Shown here: in pieces, positions 7,739 to 15,973 of the stretch
How positions within the stretch are numbered: position 1 is the first letter of the stretch
Layout of the letters: each line of letters opens with the position of its first letter
Source: an uncultured Clostridia bacterium
GTDB taxonomy: Bacteria > Bacillota > Clostridia > Oscillospirales > Oscillospiraceae
NCBI GenBank assembly: GCA_932222125.1
Contig: CAKNZJ010000047.1
Span: 1-44,180, forward strand
Direction of reading: 5' to 3'
DNA length: 44,180 bases
The notes under the pieces: generated by a model
What the model saw: the letters and a program-made list of their open reading frames with translations, nothing else
The model's database searches: none
What the model was told of the DNA's origin: nothing
Made by a program: the position numbers and the translations under genes

Positions 7739-7753
7739 TTGGAGGTGGATGGA

Positions 7754-9463
7754 TTGTATCAGGCTCTGTATCGGAAGTGGCGCTCCCGTACATTTGACCA
7801 GGTGGTGGGCCAAAGTCATATTACACAGACGCTGAAGCGGCAGGTGGAGTCTGGACGTCTATCCCACGCCTATTTATTCACCGGGACCCGGGGCACAGGT
7901 AAGACCAGCTGCGCCAGAATCCTGGCCCGAGCAGTGAATTGCGAAAATCCTCAGGAGGGGAATCCGTGCAACCGGTGCCCCTCCTGCTTGGGTATCCAGA
8001 ACGGCTCAGTGCTGGATGTGCTGGAGCTGGACGCCGCCTCCAACAACCGGGTGGACGATGTGCGCGCTATCTTAGAAGAGGCTGTTTATACACCTGCCGC
8101 TGTAAAAAAGCGAGTGTACATTGTGGACGAGGTCCATATGCTGTCTCAGCAGGCGTTTAACGCCCTGCTCCAAATCTTGGAGGAGCCGCCGGCTCACCTC
8201 ATGTTTGTCCTTGCCACTACAGAACTGCATAAGGTGCCCGCCACCATCAAGAGCCGCTGTCAGCAGTTCTCTTTTAAGCGAATCCCCATGGACAGTCTGC
8301 TCAGTCATCTCAGCTATGTGGCCCGGGAGGAGGGGATTGCCTTGACGCCGGAGGGGGGAAACCTCATTGCCCGGCTGGCGGACGGTGGCATGAGAGACGC
8401 CCTTTCCCTGTTGGACCAGTGCGCGGGAGAGGGCGGCTGCGTGGATGAGGAGCGGGTGCTGTCTGTTTTGGGACTGGCCGGCCAGATAGAGACTGCCGCT
8501 TTGATGGAGAATGTGGCGGACGGAGATATCTCAGCCGCGCTGGAGCGGCTGGAGCGGCTGTATGCCGGAGGTAAGGAGATGTCTGCCCTGGCGGGGGAGA
8601 TGTCCGCCCTGGTGCGGGATTTGTTGGTGCAGGCAACTGCGCCAAAGTCTGGGGGAGCGCTGATGACTGGCGGCTTTGACGAAGGCACGCTCAAGCGGTT
8701 GGCGGCGCGGTTGAACACACCCCGGCTGGTACAGATGCTTTGCCGGCTGCAGAATACAGCGGCCGATCTGGCTCGCTCGGCAAACCGGCGCACGGATATG
8801 GAGTTGTGCATAGTCACCCTGTGCGATCCAACCTTGGATAGCTCGCTGGCTGGATTAAATGTCCGGGTGGCCCGGTTAGAGCAGGGAGGCATTCCTGCCC
8901 CTGCCACCCCGATGAAAAAGAAGGAAAGAGTTCCGGCCCCGGCGCCTGAGAGGGCGCAGCCCCCTGCAAACGGAGGGGAGGATGATCCGCCCCCGTGGAC
9001 AGAGGAACCGGTTTCGCAGGTCAGGAAGCCCACTTTAGGGGGAGGGGCGCCTCCCCGGCTCAAGGGCGCTCCCAATGCCAAAGGGACCGGTGAACCGGGG
9101 GCCGCATCCCTGCCCCACAATGGCTGGCCGGGTTGGCCGGCCTTTCGGGACCAGTTGAAGGGAATGATGCCTGTAAGCGACTACAGCTTTGTAGGCAGTG
9201 CCGCCATGACAGAGGGGAGCTGGGATGGACAGACGCTCACCCTATGGACGGCCAATGATTTTCTCCGGACGATGCTGGATAAACAGACCATTACCCGGCC
9301 GGTGACAGAGCTGGCCCAGAAACTGATGGGAGCGGGAGCGAAAGTGTCTGTTCAGGTGGGCAGCGCCCCGCCACAGCAAGAGGCCCCATCCTCAGCCGGT
9401 GCTGCTGAGGATGCGTTGGAGGCATTTCTGGCCGGAGGACAAGATAATATCACGGTAGAATAA
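7754..9463 (+). CDS. dnaX: DNA polymerase III subunit gamma/tau
   Basis: A 569-residue clamp-loader ATPase. It starts LYQALYRKWRS, the usual DnaX beginning, from a TTG with GGAGG eight bases upstream; an earlier in-frame Met lies inside the SRP RNA and lacks a site. Visible motifs are Walker A GTRGTGKTS, the zinc module C-x8-C-x2-C-x2-C, Walker B VYIVDEVHML, sensor LATTE and the SRC arginine-finger motif in IKSRCQQFSF. From about residue 380 there is a Pro-rich linker, and the last ~120 residues are the tau-type domain. It loads the sliding clamp and couples the polymerases. A GAAAAAG tract at codons 387-389 with a -1 frame stop at 8947-8949 might allow a short gamma-like form of about 398 residues. 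Confidence 0.97.
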   Translation: MYQALYRKWRSRTFDQVVGQSHITQTLKRQVESGRLSHAYLFTGTRGTGKTSCARILARAVNCENPQEGNPCNRCPSCLGIQNGSVLDVLELDAASNNRVDDVRAILEEAVYTPAAVKKRVYIVDEVHMLSQQAFNALLQILEEPPAHLMFVLATTELHKVPATIKSRCQQFSFKRIPMDSLLSHLSYVAREEGIALTPEGGNLIARLADGGMRDALSLLDQCAGEGGCVDEERVLSVLGLAGQIETAALMENVADGDISAALERLERLYAGGKEMSALAGEMSALVRDLLVQATAPKSGGALMTGGFDEGTLKRLAARLNTPRLVQMLCRLQNTAADLARSANRRTDMELCIVTLCDPTLDSSLAGLNVRVARLEQGGIPAPATPMKKKERVPAPAPERAQPPANGGEDDPPPWTEEPVSQVRKPTLGGGAPPRLKGAPNAKGTGEPGAASLPHNGWPGWPAFRDQLKGMMPVSDYSFVGSAAMTEGSWDGQTLTLWTANDFLRTMLDKQTITRPVTELAQKLMGAGAKVSVQVGSAPPQQEAPSSAGAAEDALEAFLAGGQDNITVE

Positions 9464-9480
9464 CAAGGAGGCTGATCACC

Positions 9481-9828
9481 ATGGCAAAGGGATTTAACAG
9501 CCGCGGCATGGGCGGTATGGGTGGCGGAGGCATGAACAATATGATCCGCCAGGCCCAGAAGATGCAGCAGGATATGATGCGTGCCCAGGAGGAGTTGGAG
9601 AGCAAAACCTACACAGCGGGAGCTGGGGGCGGTGTGGTCACCGCAGTGGTATCCGGCAAAAAGGAGCTGACCAGCGTCACCATTGACCCTGAGGCGGTGG
9701 ACCCGGACGATGTGGAGATGCTTCAAGATCTGATCGTAGCCGCTGTCAATGAGGCTATGCGTCAGGCCAACGAGGACGCCGCCAGCCAGATGTCCAAGCT
9801 CACTGGCGGACTAAACTTACCTTTTTAA
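9481..9828 (+). CDS. ybaB: YbaB/EbfC nucleoid-associated protein
   Basis: A 115-residue protein with a Gly/Met-rich N-terminus (GMGGMGGGGMNNMI), the family core MQQDMMRAQEELESKTYTAG, the VTAVVSGKKELTSV beta strands and a C-terminal NLPF. The family forms tweezer-like dimers that bind DNA. It follows dnaX by 17 bases with AAGGAGG before its ATG, the conserved dnaX-ybaB pair. In most Firmicutes recR is next, but here a NUDIX gene follows. Confidence 0.95.
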   Translation: MAKGFNSRGMGGMGGGGMNNMIRQAQKMQQDMMRAQEELESKTYTAGAGGGVVTAVVSGKKELTSVTIDPEAVDPDDVEMLQDLIVAAVNEAMRQANEDAASQMSKLTGGLNLPF

Positions 9829-9831
9829 CCG

Positions 9832-10317
9832 ATGAAAATGAACAACAGTACCCTATGTTATGTAGAAAATGACAAGGGTGAGTATCTCATGCTCCACCGG
9901 GTAAAAAAGTCGGTGGATGTGAACAAGGATAAGTGGATCGGTGTTGGAGGGAAATTGGAAGCGGGGGAGAGCCCCGATGAATGCCTGTGTCGGGAGGTGC
10001 GGGAGGAGACTGGACTCACCCTGACAGACTACCGGTTTCGGGGGGTGGTGACCTTTCTCACCGACGGCGGCTGGGCAGGGGAGTATATGTATTTGTTTAC
10101 CGCAACCGGCTGGACAGGAGAGCTAACCTCCAACTGCGCGGAGGGCGACCTGAAGTGGGTGCCTAGGGACCAGGTCACACGGTTGCCCATTTGGGAGGGG
10201 GACAAGATATTCCTGCGCCTGCTGGCAGGGGATTATCCCGCATTTCTGCTGACGTTGGAGTATGCCGGGGACAGGCTGATTCGGGCGGTGCTGGATGGGA
10301 AAAACCTGTTGAAGTGA
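9832..10317 (+). CDS. NUDIX hydrolase (MutT/8-oxo-dGTP diphosphatase-like)
   Basis: A 161-residue protein with a full Nudix box, GKLEAGESPDECLCREVREE followed by TGL (about residues 41-63), matching the Gx5Ex7REUxEExGU pattern with its metal-binding glutamates. The segment just before it (KWIGVGGKLE) resembles the 8-oxo-dGTP diphosphatase group, which cleaves oxidised nucleotides to monophosphates. It starts three bases after ybaB without a good ribosome site, so translation is probably coupled. The precise substrate is inferred. Confidence 0.88.
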   Translation: MKMNNSTLCYVENDKGEYLMLHRVKKSVDVNKDKWIGVGGKLEAGESPDECLCREVREETGLTLTDYRFRGVVTFLTDGGWAGEYMYLFTATGWTGELTSNCAEGDLKWVPRDQVTRLPIWEGDKIFLRLLAGDYPAFLLTLEYAGDRLIRAVLDGKNLLK

Positions 10318-10367
10318 GAGATTCGCTATGGATCAGGCCATACTGTGGTCATAAGGAGGGGATTTGC

Positions 10368-12074
10368 ATGATAAAATTTTCTGATATATCTTATGAACGC
10401 CCGGATTTAGGGGGGGTAAAGGGGCAATACGCCCAGCTGACGGAGCGGCTCAAGGCTGCCGGGAGCTATCAGGAGGCCAGGGCAGTTTTCTTGGAGAAGG
10501 AGGAGCTGGACAAGAAGATATCCACCCAGTCTACTCTGTCCTCCATCCGGCACTCCATTGATACCAGGGACCAGTTTTATGATAGTGAGGTGAAGTTTTG
10601 GAATGCCGCATTGCCTGAATTGCAGGAGTATGAACAGGAATGGACCAAGGCCATGTTGGGCTCCTCCTATCGGGAGCAGTTCGCTGCAGAATATGGGGAC
10701 TTGATGTTTATCAATGCGGAGATCGCGTTGAAGGCCTTTTCCCCGGAAATTATCCCTGAGTTGCAGCAGGAAAATGATCTGACTCAGGAGTATGAAAAGC
10801 TGCTGGCCTCTGCTCAGATTCCGTTTGAAGGCAAGACTTACACGCTGTCCCAGCTCACCCCATTTAAAACTGACCCGGATGACGGTCGCCGCCTGGCCGC
10901 TTGGAAAGCGGAAGGACAGTGGTATAAGGATAACCAACCGGAGCTGGACCGGATATATGACCAACTCACCCATCTGCGGGATAGGATGGGTAAAAAGCTG
11001 GGCTATGAGAACTATATCACCCTGGGTTATTACCGGATGGGTCGCAACTGCTACACCAAGGAGGATGTGGAGAGGTTCCGCGCCGCCGTGGTGAAGTATC
11101 TGGTGCCGGTAGCGGACAGCATATACCGCCGTCAGGCCCAGCGGATAGGGGTGTCCTATCCCCTCAGCTTTGCCGATGCGGCTTTGGACTTTCGCTCTGG
11201 CAATCCACGCCCCCAGGGCACAGCAGAGGATATCCTGGCCCAGGGCAAGAAGTTCTATGATGAGCTTTCCTCGGAGACTAGCGTGTTCTACCAGACAATG
11301 CTGGAAGGGGAGCTGCTGGACGTGTTGTCTACCGAGGGCAAGCAGGGAGGTGGCTACTGCACTTCTCTGATGGATTATGGATTGCCGTTTATTTTTGCCA
11401 ACTTTAATGGTACCCAGGGAGATGTGGAAGTGGTTACCCATGAGGCGGGCCACGCTTTTGCTGCCTGGCTGAACCGGGATCGGATACCCGCCAGTTATAT
11501 CTGGCCGGGAATGGAGGCTTGTGAGGTTCATTCCATGTCCATGGAGTTCATGGCCTGGCCTTGGGCTGAGGGCTTTTTCGGTTCAGACGCCCGAAAATTC
11601 CGGTACAGCCATCTGGCGGGGGCGCTCACCTTTATTCCCTATGGGACCATGGTGGATCACTTCCAGCATGAGATTTATGAAAAGCCGGAAATGACCCCCG
11701 CGCAACGCCACGCCCTTTGGAAGGAACTGCTTGGGGTGTATATGCCCTGGATGAAGCTGGATGGGAATATCCCATTTTATGGAGAGGGAGAGGGCTGGCA
11801 GCGCCAGCACCACATTTATTCCAGCCCCTTCTATTATATCGACTATTGTCTAGCTCAGACAGTGGCGCTTCAGTTTTGGGCATTGCTGGAGCAGGACCGA
11901 ACGGTGGCTTGGGAGAAGTATATGGCCTATACTTGCCAGGGAGGCAGCAGGACGTTTACTCAGCTGCTGAAAAATGCCGGCCTAGACACTCCCTTCGATG
12001 AGCAATGCCTGCGGAGCGTATGCCAGCGGGCAAGCCAATGGTTGGACGGATACGACCTAAGCGGCATTTGCTAA
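10368..12074 (+). CDS. M3-family oligoendopeptidase (PepF-like zinc peptidase)
   Basis: A 568-residue protein with the HEAGH zinc motif at residues 358-362 in the context VTHEAGHAFAAWL, followed by the downstream glutamate region (SMSMEFMAWPW) typical of M3 peptidases. Length and sequence style match the shorter Clostridia group of PepF/M3 oligoendopeptidases, cytoplasmic enzymes that trim peptides of roughly 6-20 residues. The start at 10368 has AAGGAGGGG eight bases upstream; a longer upstream reading is only overlap with the NUDIX gene. It is followed by its own terminator. Confidence 0.93.
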   Translation: MIKFSDISYERPDLGGVKGQYAQLTERLKAAGSYQEARAVFLEKEELDKKISTQSTLSSIRHSIDTRDQFYDSEVKFWNAALPELQEYEQEWTKAMLGSSYREQFAAEYGDLMFINAEIALKAFSPEIIPELQQENDLTQEYEKLLASAQIPFEGKTYTLSQLTPFKTDPDDGRRLAAWKAEGQWYKDNQPELDRIYDQLTHLRDRMGKKLGYENYITLGYYRMGRNCYTKEDVERFRAAVVKYLVPVADSIYRRQAQRIGVSYPLSFADAALDFRSGNPRPQGTAEDILAQGKKFYDELSSETSVFYQTMLEGELLDVLSTEGKQGGGYCTSLMDYGLPFIFANFNGTQGDVEVVTHEAGHAFAAWLNRDRIPASYIWPGMEACEVHSMSMEFMAWPWAEGFFGSDARKFRYSHLAGALTFIPYGTMVDHFQHEIYEKPEMTPAQRHALWKELLGVYMPWMKLDGNIPFYGEGEGWQRQHHIYSSPFYYIDYCLAQTVALQFWALLEQDRTVAWEKYMAYTCQGGSRTFTQLLKNAGLDTPFDEQCLRSVCQRASQWLDGYDLSGIC

Positions 12075-12090
12075 AGCCGTATCAAAACGG

Positions 12091-12126
12091 AAAGATCTCG
12101 ACTGACAGTTCAGCCGGGATCTTTTT
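12091..12126 (+). terminator. Rho-independent terminator
   Basis: AAAGATCTCG pairs with CGGGATCTTT and is followed by a T run. It lies 17 bases after the M3 peptidase stop. Confidence 0.82.
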
Positions 12127-12214
12127 CTGGCATGCTTCTGCCGGAGGAGGGGATTTTCCAGGCTCTGGACGAGGAGACAGCTGAGAAAGAGGGAGGATTT
12201 GGCATTATCCACAG

Positions 12215-12243
12215 TTGCAATCAAAGAAGAAGTGAGGTAGACT
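12215..12243 (+). promoter_or_regulatory. Promoter of the THF riboswitch-folT transcript
   Basis: TTGCAA (12215-12220), 17 bases and TAGACT (12238-12243) would start RNA near 12250, a few bases before the riboswitch 5' helix. Confidence 0.65.
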
Positions 12244-12253
12244 AGGATTCATA

Positions 12254-12353
12254 GGCAGAGTAGGAGCGTCCGTGTAGAAGTGCCGGTGGAACGGGGAGTT
12301 GTCCGCCGGACGAAGAGCAAAGGCTCGCAGTGGACGCTCCGCATCCCGCTGCC
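12254..12353 (+). promoter_or_regulatory. THF (tetrahydrofolate) riboswitch
   Basis: The sequence matches the class I THF aptamer: a closing helix GGCAG/CTGCC, the conserved GAGTAG after the 5' strand, an inner helix GGAGCGTCC/GGACGCTCC, and the conserved GCATCC before the 3' closing strand. The aptamer binds reduced folates and commonly controls folT or folE in Firmicutes. Here it precedes folT by about 77 bases, exactly the expected target. Confidence 0.95.
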
Positions 12354-12376
12354 GCATGGTGGAGCATCATGTTGTT

Positions 12377-12424
12377 CTCCTTTGTGCGGCGTTCCCCCTG
12401 GGGGCTGCCAAATACAAAGGAGGT
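12377..12424 (+). promoter_or_regulatory. Ribosome-site sequestering hairpin (riboswitch expression platform)
   Basis: CTCCTTTGT (12377-12385) is complementary to ACAAAGGAG (12414-12422), the folT ribosome binding site; an inner CCCC/GGGG pairing closes the loop. There is no terminator with a T run before the gene, apart from the seven T residues that follow the ribosome site itself. I infer translational control: folate binding favours hiding of the ribosome site. Confidence 0.7.
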
Positions 12425-12430
12425 TTTTTT

Positions 12431-13042
12431 ATGTCCCAGACAAAGCTCTATCGAATGCCCTTCTTCGCTGCCTATTGGCGGGAGGCCTTGGCCGATTCGC
12501 ACAAGGTGAAACAACTGGTGTTTGCCGCCTTGATGATCGCCATGGCCCGGGCTCTGTCCCTTATCCCCAGTATTCCCATCGCCCATACAAAGCTCAGCTT
12601 TGGCTTTCTGGCCCGGGCTCTGTGCGCCCTGGTTTGTGGGCCGGTACTGGGCATGATCTATGGCTTTTCGGAGGATATTTTAGGCTACATTCTTCAACCC
12701 CAGGGAGAATTTTTCTTTGGATACACCTTGTCCACTATGGCTGGGGTATTGGTGTATGCCCTATGTTTCTACCGTGCCCGTATCACTGTGTGGCGGTTGA
12801 CTTTGGCCAATCTGCTGGTAAACGTGCTGGTCAACGCTGTGCTGGGTTCGCTGTGGACTATGATGATAAGGGGCGGAGGCTATTGGGGCTGGTTCGTGGT
12901 CAGTTTGAGCAAAAATCTGGCCACCATTGTGCCGAAGGTTTTGCTACTGTACATCCTGTTCCAGGCTTTGCTGCCCATTTTACAAAGAGCTGGAATTATG
13001 CCAAGGCAGTTGAGTGACAAGGGCCGGCTGTCTTTCATCTGA
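12431..13042 (+). CDS. folT: Folate-specific ECF transporter S component
   Basis: A 203-residue hydrophobic protein with about five to six membrane segments. It shows the FolT-type N-terminal patch (KQLVFAALMIAMARALSLIP), a PIAHTKLSFGFLARAL segment and the GFSEDILGY loop seen in folate S components. It would bind folate outside and work with a shared EcfAA'T energising module encoded elsewhere. The ATG at 12431 follows AAAGGAGG at seven bases; the longer upstream reading runs through the riboswitch and is not real. The THF riboswitch upstream strongly supports the substrate. Confidence 0.93.
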   Translation: MSQTKLYRMPFFAAYWREALADSHKVKQLVFAALMIAMARALSLIPSIPIAHTKLSFGFLARALCALVCGPVLGMIYGFSEDILGYILQPQGEFFFGYTLSTMAGVLVYALCFYRARITVWRLTLANLLVNVLVNAVLGSLWTMMIRGGGYWGWFVVSLSKNLATIVPKVLLLYILFQALLPILQRAGIMPRQLSDKGRLSFI

Positions 13043-13054
13043 CATAACCCATAC

Positions 13055-13095
13055 CATGTCCGCATACCTTTCCCGTAAGGGGGTATGCGGACATG
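13055..13095 (+). promoter_or_regulatory. Inverted repeat covering the ribosome site and start codon of the AGCS gene
   Basis: CATGTCCGCATACC (13055-13068) pairs with GGTATGCGGACATG (13082-13095). The right arm contains the ATG start (13093-13095) and adjoins the GGGGG ribosome site. No T run follows, so translational masking rather than termination is likely; a protein operator is another option. Confidence 0.6.
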
Positions 13096-14505
13096 TCGTT
13101 TTTGTCGGGGCTGAGCCGGGGGCTGTGGGGCGGACCGCTGCTGATAGCTTTTTTAGTGGTGGGACTGTGGTATTCCTTTGGGTCTGGATTTTTTCAGCTA
13201 TTCGGGCTGCCGGTCTGGTGGAAAGAGACGATGGGTACACTGTTTCGCCGGAAAAAGCGGGAGCAGGGCAGGGGGGCGGTCACCCAATTCCAGGCAATGT
13301 CCACCGCCTTGGCAGCTACCATTGGAACCGGCTCCATTGCCGGAGTGGCGGTGGCTATCTTCTACGGTGGGCCAGGGGCGGTATTTTGGATGTGGATCTC
13401 TGCCCTGCTGGGCATGATGACTGGCTGCGGGGAGAAGATTCTAGCGGTGCGTCACAGGGTAAAAGGGGAGGATGGCAAATGGCGGGGCGGTCCCATGGAG
13501 TACATTACCAAAGGGCTGAAGCTGCCGGGGCTGGCCAAGATATATGCGGTATTTTGCATTGCTGAGACATTGGCGGGGGGAAATCTAGCCCAGTCCAATT
13601 CCATCGCCACCGCCTTGTCCTCGGCGATGGGTGCGAACCGGATCGTGGTAGGAGTGGTGACGGCGGCTGTTGTGGCGATGGTGCTAATGGGAGGCATCAA
13701 GCGAATCGGGAGACTGAGCGAGGTGATGGCCCCAGCCATGGCCATGCTGTTCATTGGTAGCGGGACATTGGTAATTGCGTTTCATTGGCAGGCGGTGCCG
13801 GAGGCCTTGGGACAGATCGTAACCTATGCCTTTGCACCCAGGGCGATTGCCGGAGGCTATTCTATGGGAATGGCTCTGCGGTATGGGGTGGCCCGGGGTG
13901 TGTTTACCAATGAGGCGGGGCTGGGGGTGTCCGCCATTGCCCATGCTTGCGCGGATGTAGAGGAGCCGGCGGAGCAGGGGATGTGGGGTATTTTTGAGGT
14001 GTTTTTCGCCACCATAGTGGTGTGTACGGTGACAGCGTTGGTCGTGCTCACTACTGGCGTGTATAATCCGGGAGAGGCCCTGGCCATGATAGACAGCGGC
14101 GTGGTGCCGGCTGAAATGCTGGGCGCGCCTCTCACCGCTGCCGGATTTTCCACCTTGTTGGGAGGGGTGGGAGAGTGGATTGTGACAATATGTCTGGTGT
14201 TGTTTGCCTTTACCTCCCTGTTGGGAGCGGGTTACTATGGAAGGAGAGGCTTACAGACGCTGACACAGGCCAAATGGGTGCTGGCCGCCTACCAACTAAT
14301 TTTTCCTGCCGCGATCGTGCTGGGGGCGGTGGGAGATTTGACCGCGGTGTGGGAACTGGTTGATCTGTTTAACGGTCTGCTGGCCATCCCAAATTTGCTA
14401 GCTCTGGCTCTGTTGTCCCCGGAAGCGCTGTATCTGCTCCGAAGCTGGCTAGCGCGCCGGAAGGGACGTCGGGCGGCACTGGTAATTGGAGCGGAGGAAG
14501 CGTGA
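13093..14505 (+). CDS. AGCS-family sodium/alanine (or glycine) symporter
   Basis: A 470-residue membrane protein with about ten or eleven membrane segments and the AGCS signatures TIGTGSIAGVAVAI near residues 76-90, GGPGAVFWMWISALLGM, and GVFTNEAGLGVSAIAHA. Members co-import small neutral amino acids (alanine, glycine, serine) with sodium. It starts 50 bases after folT and may be partly co-transcribed, but a long inverted repeat covers its start. The exact substrate cannot be read from sequence. Confidence 0.92.
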   Translation: MSFLSGLSRGLWGGPLLIAFLVVGLWYSFGSGFFQLFGLPVWWKETMGTLFRRKKREQGRGAVTQFQAMSTALAATIGTGSIAGVAVAIFYGGPGAVFWMWISALLGMMTGCGEKILAVRHRVKGEDGKWRGGPMEYITKGLKLPGLAKIYAVFCIAETLAGGNLAQSNSIATALSSAMGANRIVVGVVTAAVVAMVLMGGIKRIGRLSEVMAPAMAMLFIGSGTLVIAFHWQAVPEALGQIVTYAFAPRAIAGGYSMGMALRYGVARGVFTNEAGLGVSAIAHACADVEEPAEQGMWGIFEVFFATIVVCTVTALVVLTTGVYNPGEALAMIDSGVVPAEMLGAPLTAAGFSTLLGGVGEWIVTICLVLFAFTSLLGAGYYGRRGLQTLTQAKWVLAAYQLIFPAAIVLGAVGDLTAVWELVDLFNGLLAIPNLLALALLSPEALYLLRSWLARRKGRRAALVIGAEEA

Positions 14506-14628
14506 GGGGCAGTTGCAGTTGATCGGAATCGTTTCAGGTAGAGCGGCCAGCCAGGGCCAGGCCATTGGGGCAGATGGCATGATTGGCAGGAACCTATGGC
14601 GCCATGGCGGAGCGCTGATGCCAAAAAT

Positions 14629-14668
14629 AAGCCCTCTTGCGGGATGGAAGCGTCCTGCAGGAGGGCTT
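14629..14668. terminator. Terminator between converging genes
   Basis: AAGCCCTC pairs with GAGGGCTT, with further GCGGGA/TCCTGC pairing inside. It lies between the symporter and the converging minus-strand nuclease gene and may serve the plus-strand transcript. Confidence 0.75.
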
Positions 14669-14708
14669 TGATTTTGCGCATTTAAAAGGGGGAAGCTTGC
14701 GCTCAACA

Positions 14709-15446
14709 TCAGCCATAGATGTCCTGCTGTTCCGCTTCCTCCTCATAATCCGGTTCCATGTGGCCTATCCGGTACCATCGGTAAAGCCTGATGACTCGTA
14801 AAAGGCTGACTAGAAAGGGGATAAGCGGATAAAAATCGGTCCGGTCAAGCGGCCTGTTGGATAAGGCGACCGTGGCAAGTGTCAGCATAAAGGTAAGCAG
14901 GTAAAGGACACAGGCCGCGGCATCCATGCTGAAAAAACCAGCTTCAAACATATTACAGAGGCCTCCCAACAGCATGAAGGCAAGGCAGACATTTGGTAAA
15001 AGCGGAGGGTCGGAACCCTGGATGGGGACATTGAGCAGAAGCAGCGCGATGGCGGAGACTGCAAGGACCAATATCCCCATCCACTTGGTCACGGGAAACC
15101 GGGGGGAGAGAAATGGGAGAGTGTTGTTGTCCCAAAGGATTACCCCGGTGCTCTCCGCCAGCGAGACTGCGGACTTTGTAAAGGTGCTGTTTGTAATGAC
15201 TGCGGCAAAGTCGCAGTCATAATATGTTGCTCCGGTATACGCCTCCTGAACGGCGCTGTTCCCCACAGGTCTAGAGTAGTATTTGCACTGGATGCCATAC
15301 TTTTTGCCTCTTCTGTAAGCGATGATGTCGATCCCTTGATCGCCGCTGCCTTTGGTGACGGTCACACTGGAAAAACCACACCGTTTTAGCTGCTTGGCAC
15401 ACTGATATTCATATTGGAGACCGGTCATATTTTTTTTCTTTTTCAC
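14709..15446 (-). CDS. Membrane-anchored Mrr-like PD-(D/E)XK nuclease
   Basis: A 245-residue protein. The first ~110 residues form an Mrr-type catalytic domain: E13 in YEYQCAKQL, D40 in GSGDQGIDI and the Q53-C54-K55 of YGIQCKYY, the three expected catalytic positions. From residue about 120 there are four hydrophobic segments, probably membrane-spanning, then an acidic tail. It begins with GTG preceded by AGGTGA. Mrr enzymes cut modified DNA; a membrane-linked version would meet incoming DNA at the envelope, but that is inference. It stands alone and is chromosomal, outside the prophage. Confidence 0.82.
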   Translation of the reverse strand: MKKKKNMTGLQYEYQCAKQLKRCGFSSVTVTKGSGDQGIDIIAYRRGKKYGIQCKYYSRPVGNSAVQEAYTGATYYDCDFAAVITNSTFTKSAVSLAESTGVILWDNNTLPFLSPRFPVTKWMGILVLAVSAIALLLLNVPIQGSDPPLLPNVCLAFMLLGGLCNMFEAGFFSMDAAACVLYLLTFMLTLATVALSNRPLDRTDFYPLIPFLVSLLRVIRLYRWYRIGHMEPDYEEEAEQQDIYG

Positions 15447-15733
15447 GAGATGAAATCACCTGATTTGTCGGATGGATTTTGATGGATGGGGAATTGGTGA
15501 CCTGCCGGGAGGGAATGAATGCGATAGGGGCTAAAGGTCGGAAAAAAGACTGCCCTCCCTAGAATGGGTCTGTGAGGACAGCCGAAGATGGTCAATGCCT
15601 TGCTGGATATGGTTTGACTTCCACTCCCTATTAAAATTTTACCACATGGCAGGGGTCGGCACAAGTCAGATCTATGAGAAAGGAGTAGGAATCAAAGCAA
15701 ACGCTGGGGCAATCAAGGGAGTGGCGACATAAA
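15447..15733. other. Intergenic region, nothing clear
   Basis: About 290 bases with no open frame I trust. A short AT-rich run (ATTAAAATTTTACC, near 15630-15645) could be part of a promoter for the minus-strand nuclease gene, but I could not define a matching -35. Confidence 0.4.
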
Positions 15734-15763
15734 GAGGCCGCCCCATGATTGGGGCGGCGCCTC
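15734..15763 (-). terminator. Terminator of the two-gene small-protein unit
   Basis: GAGGC-CGCCCC pairs with GGGGCG-GCCTC around ATGATT, with one bulged pair. On the minus strand it is followed by TTTATG. It overlaps the stop codon of the small gene at 15762. Confidence 0.7.
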
Positions 15764-15959
15764 AGGGCTGGTTCTTATGGTTAGTTGGATGAGGGTGGCC
15801 GTGGTACACCTTTAGCTCCGGGCCGGAGGTTCCGGCAATAATGGGAGGAGTCGGCTTCTTGGTGTGTTTGGCCTTACCCTGGAGCTCTGGAACCGGCGGG
15901 ATGTCATTGCGGGGATGGGTGTGCGTCCAGTCTGGCCGGGCCATACCTTTCTTTGCCAT
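15762..15959 (-). CDS. Small conserved-type hypothetical protein, Pro/Lys/His-rich
   Basis: A 65-residue protein starting MAKKGMARPDWTHTHP, rich in Pro, Lys and His (PPVPELQGKAKHTKK). GGAGG lies eight bases before the ATG at 15959. Similar tiny basic proteins occur in Clostridia beside the gene upstream of it here, as far as I recall, but no function is known to me. Probably intrinsically disordered. Confidence 0.7.
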   Translation of the reverse strand: MAKKGMARPDWTHTHPRNDIPPVPELQGKAKHTKKPTPPIIAGTSGPELKVYHGHPHPTNHKNQP

Positions 15960-15973
15960 TGCATTCACCTCCA

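Noticed and set aside
10191..10367. Longer N-terminus for the M3 peptidase
   Set aside because: It overlaps the NUDIX gene and lacks a ribosome site, whereas 10368 has AAGGAGGGG and matches usual family starts.
12133..12246. 37-codon frame between the M3 peptidase and the THF riboswitch
   Set aside because: No ribosome site; it overlaps the predicted riboswitch promoter.
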